A stretch of 24,400 nt of DNA from JBAZGH01 sp041652935 (lineage in GTDB: Bacteria > Patescibacteriota > Patescibacteriia > Patescibacteriales > XYC2-FULL-47-12), in contig JBAZGH010000011.1 of assembly GCA_041652935.1 (NCBI GenBank), positions 1 to 24,400 on the forward strand. Direction: 5' to 3'. Positions 8,525 through 14,703 of this stretch are shown here, one piece after another. Below the pieces are notes generated by a model. The model did not search any database, had not been told where the DNA came from, and saw only the letters and a list, made by a program, of their open reading frames with translations. The position numbers were made by a program, and so were the translations under genes. Position 1 is the first letter of the stretch. Every line of letters starts with the position of its first letter.

Positions 8525-8541
8525 ATAACAATTTAACAATT
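8525..8541. repeat. Second copy of the 17-bp word shared with 4153-4169
   Basis: ATAACAATTTAACAATT at 8525-8541 is identical to 4153-4169. It lies between the flippase and GT4 genes and creates a spurious in-frame N-terminal extension of GT4 from a TTG. Confidence 0.75.
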
Positions 8542-8549
8542 CAATAAAA

Positions 8550-9983
8550 TTACTTCTTAGTAAAAGATTCTACTATGCTCAACGCATCCTCTTTGGTATA
8601 GCCTTTTATCATGTACAAAAATCCAAAATATATCAATCCGCCCAAAGGAACAATAAACCAGATATCAATCATCTCTTTATAATAAAACAAAAAAACGCTC
8701 ATTAGGGCGGCGGCAGCTGCGGATTTAAAAAATACTTTTAAATTTTTTCTCGGTTTATATTCAATAATTTTCGGCACCCAAACCATCCCTAAAATCAACA
8801 GCAACGCGTTGGTAGTTAAAACTGTGATGCTAGCTCCGACTGCCTGGTATTGCGGTATTAAAATTAAATTCATGGCTATGCTTACGGCCAGTACTATCGC
8901 CATATTGCTGCTGTTTATCTTTTGCCGGTCGCAGGCGTTAAGAAGGGATCCGACCGGGTAGCTGGCAAATATAAAAATCAAGCTGGCAATTATGATCTGC
9001 AGGGGCAGTATTGAGCCGGAGTACTCTGATTTAAAAATTAAAATTATCTTTTCCGCCAGAAAAATTATGCCGCAGCTTATCGGCAAAGCAATAATGATTA
9101 AATAATTCATAGCCCGCTCAAAAGACTGCACTAATTGCTGTTTATTATCCACATAATAAGCGCTCATCGCCGGATAAAGGGAAGCCACGAAAGCCAGCGG
9201 CAAAAACTGCAGGGCAAAGGTCATTTTAAAAGCTACGCTGTATAATCCGACATACGTATCTCCAGCCAGTATGGAAAGCAAGATGCTGTCAAAATAAGTG
9301 TAGAACCGCTGGAAAATTCCGAATAAAGCGAACGGCAGCGCCATGGTAATTATTTGTTTTACTATTTTTCCATCAAACCGAGGCATTAACTTTAATCTCC
9401 ATTTGAATAGTATTAGACTGCCTGAATATATAAAATTTAAAATGCTGGCAATGGCAATCGCGCTGATAAGCCAGCGCAGACTTAAATCAAGCTGTAAAAA
9501 TGTTATCCCTAAAATCAAAATAATAACTTGATAAAATACTACCGCGAAACTCTCCCATGACAAATTATGAAATCCCCTGCTTACTCCGAAAAATACCAAT
9601 GTAAATGAATCTAAAATCATGGCGATTGAAGATAAATATACTAAGTGCTTGGTCAGCTCCGGATAGCCCATTAAATTAATCAGGGCGAATACAGTCCCAA
9701 AAGACAGTAATGATAAAATTAATTTAAGGCCAATGATGTTTTGCAGATAATTTCCGGCTTTCTCCCTGCGTTTGGCAATTTCGCGTATTAGCACGGAGGA
9801 CATTCCGATATCTACAAAAATGGCGAATACGGTGGTAAAAGAAACGGCAAAATAATATTTTCCTAAATTTTCCGGTCCGATCGACCTGGCGATAATTATA
9901 AAATAACTAAAAGAAATGACCTTTTGCAGTATTAAGGCCAATGTGAAATAACTGGTATTTTTGGCAATATTTATAACTTTCAT
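8550..9983 (-). CDS. Wzx-like polysaccharide flippase (MOP superfamily)
   Basis: 477 residues with about 12-14 membrane helices throughout, starting with a segment (TSYFTLALILQKVISFSYFI) typical of the polysaccharide export / Polysacc_synt family. Other family signs are a charged helix in the first third (SVLIREIAKRREKAGNY) and the segment MALPFALFGIFQRFYTYFDS opening the second half. It moves lipid-linked oligosaccharide across the membrane so that the O-antigen-polymerase-like protein can use it. It is the first gene of the polysaccharide operon, with a putative promoter at 10097-10125. It ends 10 bases before the extreme upstream start of GT4. Confidence 0.88.
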   Translation of the reverse strand: MKVINIAKNTSYFTLALILQKVISFSYFIIIARSIGPENLGKYYFAVSFTTVFAIFVDIGMSSVLIREIAKRREKAGNYLQNIIGLKLILSLLSFGTVFALINLMGYPELTKHLVYLSSIAMILDSFTLVFFGVSRGFHNLSWESFAVVFYQVIILILGITFLQLDLSLRWLISAIAIASILNFIYSGSLILFKWRLKLMPRFDGKIVKQIITMALPFALFGIFQRFYTYFDSILLSILAGDTYVGLYSVAFKMTFALQFLPLAFVASLYPAMSAYYVDNKQQLVQSFERAMNYLIIIALPISCGIIFLAEKIILIFKSEYSGSILPLQIIIASLIFIFASYPVGSLLNACDRQKINSSNMAIVLAVSIAMNLILIPQYQAVGASITVLTTNALLLILGMVWVPKIIEYKPRKNLKVFFKSAAAAALMSVFLFYYKEMIDIWFIVPLGGLIYFGFLYMIKGYTKEDALSIVESFTKK

Positions 9984-10002
9984 GACTATTAAAAATTACC
10001 CG

Positions 10003-10071
10003 CCCGACTCGCTGCCAGCCCGCAGAGCTATGCTTGCATTGCTGGCGGGCGCTCGCGTTGCGGGCAGGCAA
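10003..10071. repeat. GC-rich palindromic element in the flippase leader
   Basis: A markedly GC-rich island in AT-rich surroundings. On the minus strand GCCCGCA can pair with TGCGGGC and GCCAGC with GCTGGC, so a branched or competing hairpin is possible. It lies between the putative promoter and the flippase start, so it would be in the leader RNA. It resembles REP-like extragenic palindromes; function unknown. Confidence 0.55.
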
Positions 10072-10083
10072 ATTAAACACAAA

Positions 10084-10125
10084 TATACTAATATATAGTA
10101 TACATTTATCTTCTAAAAAAACAAA
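10084..10125 (-). promoter_or_regulatory. Putative flippase-operon promoter overlapping a palindrome
   Basis: On the minus strand TTTGTT (10120-10125), a 17-base spacer, then TATACT (10097-10102). The -10 lies within a perfect inverted repeat TATACTA-N5-TAGTATA (10084-10102), placed like an operator. The -35 is poor, so confidence is moderate. Confidence 0.45.
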
Positions 10126-10138
10126 CGAATTTAAAAAC

Positions 10139-10167
10139 TACAAAACCACCCTTTTAGGGTGGCTTTG
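10139..10167 (-). terminator. Intrinsic terminator ending the ribosomal operon
   Basis: CCACCC (10146-10151), loop of five, GGGTGG (10157-10162). On the minus strand the hairpin is followed by TTTTG and, slightly further, TTTTT. It lies about 40 bases after rpsI. Flanking CAAA/TTTG pairs make it usable in both directions. Confidence 0.8.
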
Positions 10168-10202
10168 TACTAATTACTATTTACTGATTACTATTTACTA
10201 TT

Positions 10203-10622
10203 TTAACGTTTCGCCCACTGTTCAGCCCGTCTGGCCTTCTTTAAGCCTGGTTTCTTTCGTTCTTTCTTGCGGGAATCGCGGGTTAATAATTTTTCCGCTT
10301 TTAAAATCGGTTTTAAATTTTTATCCATCGCCACGAGCGCAACCGCTATTCCATGCCGGACTGCTTCGGCCTGCCCATGCTTTCCTCCGCCCTTTACTAC
10401 AATAGAAAAATCGATGCTTTTTTCCAAACCAGCTAACTGCAACGGCTTAATAGCGGCATTTTTGTATTCAGAGGTGGGAAAATATTCTAACAGCTTTTTA
10501 TTATTAATTATAATCAGGCCCTTGCCGTTTTTATATAGGCGCACTTGGGCGACTGCGGTTTTTCTCTTTCCGGAAACGCTGATATATTTTCCTCTAAATT
10601 CAATTTTATTATTTTCTTCCAT
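10203..10622 (-). CDS. rpsI: 30S ribosomal protein S9
   Basis: 139 residues, near the usual 130. The start KYISVSGKRKTAVAQVRL and the middle VKGGGKHGQAEAVRHGIAVAL are diagnostic. The C-terminus GLKKARRAEQWAKR ends in the conserved Lys-Arg that reaches the tRNA in the P site. Last gene of the operon, after rplM with 26 bases between, followed by a terminator. Confidence 0.97.
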   Translation of the reverse strand: MEENNKIEFRGKYISVSGKRKTAVAQVRLYKNGKGLIIINNKKLLEYFPTSEYKNAAIKPLQLAGLEKSIDFSIVVKGGGKHGQAEAVRHGIAVALVAMDKNLKPILKAEKLLTRDSRKKERKKPGLKKARRAEQWAKR

Positions 10623-10648
10623 ATTAACTTTCTAACTTTATAAACCTT

Positions 10649-11008
10649 TTACTTTATAACTAAACGCTTTATCATTTCGTTTCTTAATTTATTTTTAGGA
10701 AGCATATTCCAAACTGCTTTTTTTAAAATTTCCGCTGGATTTTTTTCCAGTAATTCTTTCATTTTTTTAGTTTTTAATCCGCCCGGATATCCCGAATAAC
10801 TTTTGTATTCCTTCTGTTCTAGTTTATTGCCGGTAAATTTTGCCTGTTTAATATTTTTTACCTCTACCGCGTCGCCCAAATCAATATTCGGCTGGTATTC
10901 GGGTTTATTTTTGCCGCGCAAAATATTGGCGATTTCAGTCGCCATTCTGCCGATCGCCCTTTCGGTTGCGTCAATCTTGTGTAATTGTCTAGTGATTTTA
11001 TTTTCCAT
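10649..11008 (-). CDS. rplM: 50S ribosomal protein L13 (short form)
   Basis: 119 residues against about 142-147 in most bacteria. The core is intact: DATERAIGRMATEIANILRGK, the YSGYPGGLK motif and AVWNMLPKNKLR. The protein stops at RLVIK, so the usual C-terminal tail of about 20 residues (YAGPEHPHEAQ-type) is absent. No frameshift explains this; it looks like a genuine short form. It binds 23S rRNA early in 50S assembly. It lies between rplQ and rpsI, the order common in Gram-positive genomes. Confidence 0.95.
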   Translation of the reverse strand: MENKITRQLHKIDATERAIGRMATEIANILRGKNKPEYQPNIDLGDAVEVKNIKQAKFTGNKLEQKEYKSYSGYPGGLKTKKMKELLEKNPAEILKKAVWNMLPKNKLRNEMIKRLVIK

Positions 11009-11041
11009 TTTTTAACTTTCAAACTTTTTTACTTTATGAAC

Positions 11042-11392
11042 TTATACCAGTTCTATCTGCACCATCTTAGCTCCGTCGCCCTGCCTGTTTTCCAATCTTA
11101 TAATTCTGGTGTATCCGCCCTTTCTATCTTTATATCTTTTCCCCACTACTTCTATTAATTTTTTAACGGCCATTTTCTGCGGCAACTTTTCAATCAATTT
11201 CCGGCGGGCGGTTAAATCGCTTTTTTTGCTGGCCGTTATTAATTTATCCACTAAGCTCTTCACTACCTTTGCTTTTGCCTCAGTGGTTTTTACTTTTTCA
11301 TAAATTATAACGCTAGCCGCTAAATTCCTAAGCATTAATTCGCGCGGCTGCTTCTTCCTGTCTAAAATTTTTATTTTGCTTCTGTGCCTCAT
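11042..11392 (-). CDS. rplQ: 50S ribosomal protein L17
   Basis: 116 residues, usual length. The N-terminus MRHRSKIKILDRKKQPRELM and the segment ITTSEAKAK-like KTTEAKAKVVKSLVDKLIT identify bacterial L17. It starts 6 bases after the rpoA stop, the standard order rpoA-rplQ, and probably is translated by coupling because no Shine-Dalgarno is visible. Confidence 0.96.
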   Translation of the reverse strand: MRHRSKIKILDRKKQPRELMLRNLAASVIIYEKVKTTEAKAKVVKSLVDKLITASKKSDLTARRKLIEKLPQKMAVKKLIEVVGKRYKDRKGGYTRIIRLENRQGDGAKMVQIELV

Positions 11393-11398
11393 ATGATA

Positions 11399-12277
11399 TT
11401 ATTCTTCACTCTTATCTTTTTTTTCTTTTTTCTTTTTGTTTTTTTCTTCATCGATAGTTTCCTCAGTTTCTAGTCCCGATGCTTCGACGTCAGCTTCCGC
11501 GCCCTTATCGTTATCATCGTCCGTAGTTTTACTTTTTGCTTTCGATTTCTTACTTTCAACTTGATTCTCGCCAACCTCTTTCTTTGTTTCATCTAAAACA
11601 AAAGAAAACTGCTCTACTAAAATTTCGGCGGCCTGCTTAAGAGCGTTTGCGTATTCTATCGACCCGTCGGTTTTTATATCTATTATTAACCTCTCCCAAT
11701 CAGTCATCTGACCGACGCGGACGTTTTCAATGTCAATTTTTATTGCTTTAATCGGGCTGAATATTGAATCAACTTCAATATATCCGACTTCTTTTTCCGC
11801 TGTTTCCCGCCCTTCGATGCTGCTGTATCCGTATCCGCCGGCGACATAAATGTCCATTTCTAATTTTCCTTTTTTATCGGTAATTTCGGCAATATGCATG
11901 TCTTGGCTTATTATCTCAACCTTGCTGTTTTTTGCTATATCTTTTCCCGTTACCTTATTTTCTCCATTTGCTCTTAATTCCAATTTTACAATCTCTCCCT
12001 CTTCGCCAAAAAACTTCATCCTCAAACCTTTTAAATTTAAGATAATTTCTAAAATATCCTCCTTAACATCAGGCAAAGTGGTGAATTCATGGTCAGCGCC
12101 GTTAATTTTTACTCCAGTTACTGCCGCTCCTTTAAGGGAGGATAATAATACGCGCCGCAAGCTATTTCCCAGGGTGGTTCCATATCCCGGACAGCAGGGC
12201 TCAATTATTACCTGCCCCGCAAAGTCGTTCTCACCTTTAATAAAGGTGACTTTTTTAGGTAAAATGACTTTTTGCAT
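11399..12277 (-). CDS. rpoA: RNA polymerase alpha subunit lacking the C-terminal domain
   Basis: 292 residues. Residues 1-229 are a complete alpha N-terminal domain (PCCPGYGTTLGNSLRRVLLSS, then GYIEVDSIFSPIKAI, then QAAEILVEQFSFV), which dimerises and scaffolds beta and beta-prime. Normal alpha continues through a linker into a C-terminal domain with helix-hairpin-helix (about 330 residues total). Here residues 230-292 are a highly charged low-complexity tail of acidic and lysine-rich runs, ending KKKKEKKDKSEE. No CTD motif appears, and the stop is at 11399-11401. So UP-element and activator contacts made by the CTD should be missing. The tail segment VESKKSKAKSKTT resembles the heptamer-repeat peptides elsewhere in this window. 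Confidence 0.93.
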   Translation of the reverse strand: MQKVILPKKVTFIKGENDFAGQVIIEPCCPGYGTTLGNSLRRVLLSSLKGAAVTGVKINGADHEFTTLPDVKEDILEIILNLKGLRMKFFGEEGEIVKLELRANGENKVTGKDIAKNSKVEIISQDMHIAEITDKKGKLEMDIYVAGGYGYSSIEGRETAEKEVGYIEVDSIFSPIKAIKIDIENVRVGQMTDWERLIIDIKTDGSIEYANALKQAAEILVEQFSFVLDETKKEVGENQVESKKSKAKSKTTDDDNDKGAEADVEASGLETEETIDEEKNKKKKEKKDKSEE

Positions 12278-12313
12278 ATAGAGAAATTAATTATTATTAA
12301 ATATATAATTCGT

Positions 12314-12922
12314 TTATCGGCGAGAGTAATACTCAATAATCGCCTGGGGGTCAAAAATCTTCTCTAAATTAACCTCTTTTGGATCGTGTAAAATTTTTGC
12401 TTCTTTCTTTTTAGCGTCCAAATAAAGCCAGCCCGGTATATTCTCCGCTTTTATAGAAGAAAGTTTTTCTTTAAAATATTTATTTTCTGCGGCTTTGGAA
12501 CGGAGAGTAATAACATCCCCGCTTTTTACTGAATAAGAGGGTATATTTATCTTTTTACCGTTCACTAAAAAATGTCCATGATTTACAAGCTGTCTAGCTT
12601 GGGCGCGGGTATCGGCTAAATTTAAACGGTAAACGGCGTTATCAAACCGGCGCTCTAATAAAACCACTAAATTATGGCTCAAATCTCCCGTCATTTTCGT
12701 GGCTCTGTCAAAAGTTAAGCGGAATTGCTTTTCAGCTATATTATAGGTTATCTTGGCTTTTTGTTTTTCCGCCAGCTGCATTCCATATTCCGTAACTCTT
12801 TTTCTGCCTTTCGGGCCATGCACTCCGGGAGGATAATTTCGACGCGATAAAGGACACTTGGCTGACTGGCAAAGCTTTACTCCATGGCGGCGGCATTCTT
12901 TGTGTGAATATTTTGAAGACAT
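12314..12922 (-). CDS. rpsD: 30S ribosomal protein S4, with Cys/His N-terminus
   Basis: 202 residues, usual length. S4 nucleates 30S assembly by binding 16S rRNA. The S4 RNA-binding domain is clear (RRFDNAVYRLNLADTRAQAR, then QLVNHGHFLVNGKKINIPS). The N-terminus has Cys10, His13, Cys18 and Cys23 (CRRHGVKLCQSAKC), which could bind zinc like the Cys4 form of S4, with one ligand replaced. The start is preceded by AGAAGG at a spacing of 9, one of the few plausible ribosome binding sites here, lying within the end of rpsK. Confidence 0.96.
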   Translation of the reverse strand: MSSKYSHKECRRHGVKLCQSAKCPLSRRNYPPGVHGPKGRKRVTEYGMQLAEKQKAKITYNIAEKQFRLTFDRATKMTGDLSHNLVVLLERRFDNAVYRLNLADTRAQARQLVNHGHFLVNGKKINIPSYSVKSGDVITLRSKAAENKYFKEKLSSIKAENIPGWLYLDAKKKEAKILHDPKEVNLEKIFDPQAIIEYYSRR

Positions 12923-12925
12923 AAA

Positions 12926-13486
12926 TTATACCCTTCTTGGTTTTTTAGGCCTGCATCCATTATGCGGAATCGGCGTTAAATCTTTTATTGATAAAATATT
13001 AAGTCCGTTGGCGTTCAGAGCCCTGACGGCTGATTCCCTGCCCGTGCCTACGCCCTTCACAAAAACCGTAACTTCTTTCAATCCAGACCCCCTTGCTTTG
13101 TCAACTGCTTGCTTTACTATTGTTTGGGCGGCGTAAGGAGTCGCTTTTTTCGGCCCCTTAAACCCGCAAACACCCGCATTAGACCAGGAAATTACATCTC
13201 CGTTCTGATCGGTCAGGGAAACTATTGTATTATTATAGGTCGCTTGGATATAGGCTCTGCCTGTAGGAGAAACTCTTTTTTCTTTTTTCTTCTTTTTTCC
13301 CTTGCCCTTCCCCTTTACTGCCCTAACTTTCTTCTCTTTTTTTTCCTTTTCCGGAGCCGCATCAATATTTAATCCTAAATCCATGTCTTCGATTTTTATA
13401 TTTTCTGTCTTTGCGCCATCATCAACCTTCTCCTCTTGCAAAGGATTTTTAACTTCTTCTTTATTATTTTTACTATATTCTGTCAT
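12926..13486 (-). CDS. rpsK: 30S ribosomal protein S11 with long N-terminal extension
   Basis: 186 residues against about 129. From residue 71 the sequence is ordinary S11 (GRAYIQATYNNTIVSLTD, GFKGPKKATPYAAQ, LTPIPHNGCRPKKPRRV). Residues 1-70 are extra: an acidic half (EEKVDDGAKTENIKIEDMD) followed by a lysine run (KGKGKKKKKEK). No later Met lies between the extension and the core, so the extension is likely translated. S11 sits on the 30S platform near the mRNA exit, where an added tail could contact mRNA or rRNA; that is inference. The gene ends three bases before rpsD. Confidence 0.96.
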   Translation of the reverse strand: MTEYSKNNKEEVKNPLQEEKVDDGAKTENIKIEDMDLGLNIDAAPEKEKKEKKVRAVKGKGKGKKKKKEKRVSPTGRAYIQATYNNTIVSLTDQNGDVISWSNAGVCGFKGPKKATPYAAQTIVKQAVDKARGSGLKEVTVFVKGVGTGRESAVRALNANGLNILSIKDLTPIPHNGCRPKKPRRV

Positions 13487-13504
13487 AATTTATTTGTAAT
13501 ATCT

Positions 13505-13535
13505 GTCCGCCTCGGCAAACCGTAGACGAGATGGG
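13505..13535. repeat. GC-rich motif sharing CCGTAGAC..ATGGG with other gaps
   Basis: In the rpsM-rpsK gap, CCGTAGACGAGATGGG resembles CCGTAGACATGGGG at 17335-17348 and CCGAAGGCATTGGGGG near 21575. It is a candidate copy of a dispersed GC-rich element. Confidence 0.4.
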
Positions 13536-13560
13536 TAGCTAATTTGTTGATTTGTGGGTG

Positions 13561-13953
13561 TTAAGTTTTTTGCGCTGAAATTTTCTTTCCGCTAACAGCT
13601 GTTTTGCGGACATTTCCGCGCACCGTCCGGGAATTTGTCTTAGTCCGCTGCCCCCTGACGGTCAAGCCCTTAGCATGCCTTAACCCGCGGTAACATCCGA
13701 TATCCTTCAATCGTTTAATATTTGACATCACTTCCCTTCTTAAATCTCCCTCAACCATATATTCTTTTTCAATTATTGTTCTTAATTTATTAACTTCCTC
13801 TTCGCTTAATTCATGAACTCTTTTGTTGGGACTTACCCGAGCTTTAGTTAATATTTTATTTGATGTAGTATTTCCAATGCCAAAAATATAGGTCAGAGAA
13901 ATCTCCACCCGTTTTTCATTTGGAATTGTTACTCCTGCTATGCGTACTGCCAT
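13561..13953 (-). CDS. rpsM: 30S ribosomal protein S13
   Basis: 130 residues, slightly longer than usual. The start MAVRIAGVTIPNEKRVEISL and the segment GCYRGLRHAKGLTVRGQRTKTNSRTVRG-type region (RGQRTKTNSRTVRG) are diagnostic. S13 is in the 30S head and contacts tRNA and bridge B1 with the 50S. It lies between rpmJ and rpsK as in most alpha operons. A repeat/hairpin region separates it from rpmJ. Confidence 0.97.
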   Translation of the reverse strand: MAVRIAGVTIPNEKRVEISLTYIFGIGNTTSNKILTKARVSPNKRVHELSEEEVNKLRTIIEKEYMVEGDLRREVMSNIKRLKDIGCYRGLRHAKGLTVRGQRTKTNSRTVRGNVRKTAVSGKKISAQKT

Positions 13954-13962
13954 AAATTAGTC

Positions 13963-14035
13963 TAAAGTTAAAAGTTAAAAGTCTAAAGTCTAAAGTCTAA
14001 AGTCACTTTTGACTTTTGACTTTATAAACTTTCAA
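13963..14035. repeat. GTCTAAA heptamers with inverted copies forming a hairpin
   Basis: Direct GTCTAAA heptamers (13981 onward) are followed by the inverted form GACTTTT. AAAGTCTAAAGTC (13992-14004) pairs with GACTTTTGACTTT (14011-14023) with a single T-T mismatch and a 6-base loop. It lies between rpmJ and rpsM, within the operon. It might modulate transcript processing; no U-tract makes it a standard terminator. Confidence 0.8.
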
Positions 14036-14040
14036 CTTAA

Positions 14041-14154
14041 TTACCCTTGTCTTTGTTTATGCTTTGGATTTTTGCACAAAACATGCACCCGTCCCTCCCG
14101 GCGGATTACCTTGCAATCTTTGCAAATTTTTTTTACTGACGCGCGCACTTTCAT
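14041..14154 (-). CDS. rpmJ: 50S ribosomal protein L36
   Basis: 37 residues, translated from an ATG at 14152-14154 to a TAA at 14041-14043. MKVRASVKKICKDCKVIRR and the end KNPKHKQRQG are the L36 signature. The zinc ligands are Cys11, Cys14 and Cys27 with a His near 33 (the Cys3-His form). It lies between infA and rpsM, the standard place. Confidence 0.95.
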   Translation of the reverse strand: MKVRASVKKICKDCKVIRREGRVHVLCKNPKHKQRQG

Positions 14155-14252
14155 AGAAAAATACAAATATAATTTATTTAATGTATGTCTTTGCATCTAC
14201 AAATCTACAAATATTATTTGTTATATTTGTGCTGGATTTGTTGATTTGCGGG

Positions 14253-14513
14253 TTACATCCTGTAAGTTATCCTTCCTTTAGTTAAATCGTAAGGGCTTAA
14301 CTCTACTTTTACTCGGTCGCCCGGTAAAATCTTAATTTTAAACATCCTCATCTTGCCGGATAAGTGGCATAAAATTTCATGCCCGTTTTCCAAACGAACG
14401 GCAAAAGTAGCTCCCGGTCTTAATTCCAGGACCTCCCCCTGTTCCTCGATAAAATCTTTAGCATTAACAACTGATTCTTGCTGTGGTTGTTCTTTTTTCT
14501 TGTATTTGCCCAT
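14253..14513 (-). CDS. infA: Translation initiation factor IF-1
   Basis: 86 residues against 72 in most bacteria. The OB-fold core is unmistakable (GEVLELRPGATFAVRLENGH, then HLSGKMRMFKIKILPGDRVK, then SPYDLTKGRITYR). About 14 extra residues (MGKYKKKEQPQQES) precede it. IF-1 binds the 30S A site during initiation. It is the first gene of the ribosomal operon, about 100 bases downstream of the predicted transcription start, and a terminator-like hairpin lies in its leader. Confidence 0.96.
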   Translation of the reverse strand: MGKYKKKEQPQQESVVNAKDFIEEQGEVLELRPGATFAVRLENGHEILCHLSGKMRMFKIKILPGDRVKVELSPYDLTKGRITYRM

Positions 14514-14523
14514 TAAGAATGAG

Positions 14524-14568
14524 AAAAAAACTTAAAAAAATTCTTCCCCGCATTTAGGGAGAATTTTT
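14524..14568 (-). terminator. Terminator-like hairpin in infA leader (possible attenuator)
   Basis: On the minus strand AAAAATTCT plus CCC (14557-14568) pairs with GGGG, bulged A, AGAATTTTT (14536-14549), followed by a run of seven T and, after AAG, another seven T. This is a textbook intrinsic terminator. It lies downstream of the promoter at 14621-14649 and about 20 bases before the infA start, and the upstream gene has its own terminator at 14664-14697. Attenuation of the ribosomal operon is inferred. Confidence 0.75.
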
Positions 14569-14620
14569 CAAAATAATCTTAATTTTATTGATTTTTGCAC
14601 TTTTTTATTAAGGTAGGTTT

Positions 14621-14649
14621 ATTATATAGTTTAGCTAAAAATATGTCAA
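14621..14649 (-). promoter_or_regulatory. Consensus promoter of the infA-rpsI ribosomal operon
   Basis: On the minus strand TTGACA (14644-14649), 17 bases, TATAAT (14621-14626): a perfect consensus. Transcription would start near 14614, giving a leader of about 100 bases to the infA ATG. Confidence 0.9.
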
Positions 14650-14663
14650 GTCTGCCCTAAGGT

Positions 14664-14697
14664 ACAAAAAAACGGAGTTACCCCCATTCTTTTGTAA
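14664..14697 (-). terminator. Intrinsic terminator of the O-antigen ligase/TPR gene
   Basis: On the minus strand ATGGGG, a GTAA tetraloop, CTCCGT, then seven T, with flanking ACAAAA/TTTTGT pairs extending the stem. It lies just after the stop at 14704 and before the ribosomal promoter, so it separates the two transcription units. Confidence 0.75.
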
Positions 14698-14703
14698 AGC
14701 TTA

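Noticed and set aside
8519..8539. N-terminal extension of GT4 from TTG at 8539
   Set aside because: The extra residues are encoded by a dispersed 17-bp repeat and the ATG at 8518 fits the family start.
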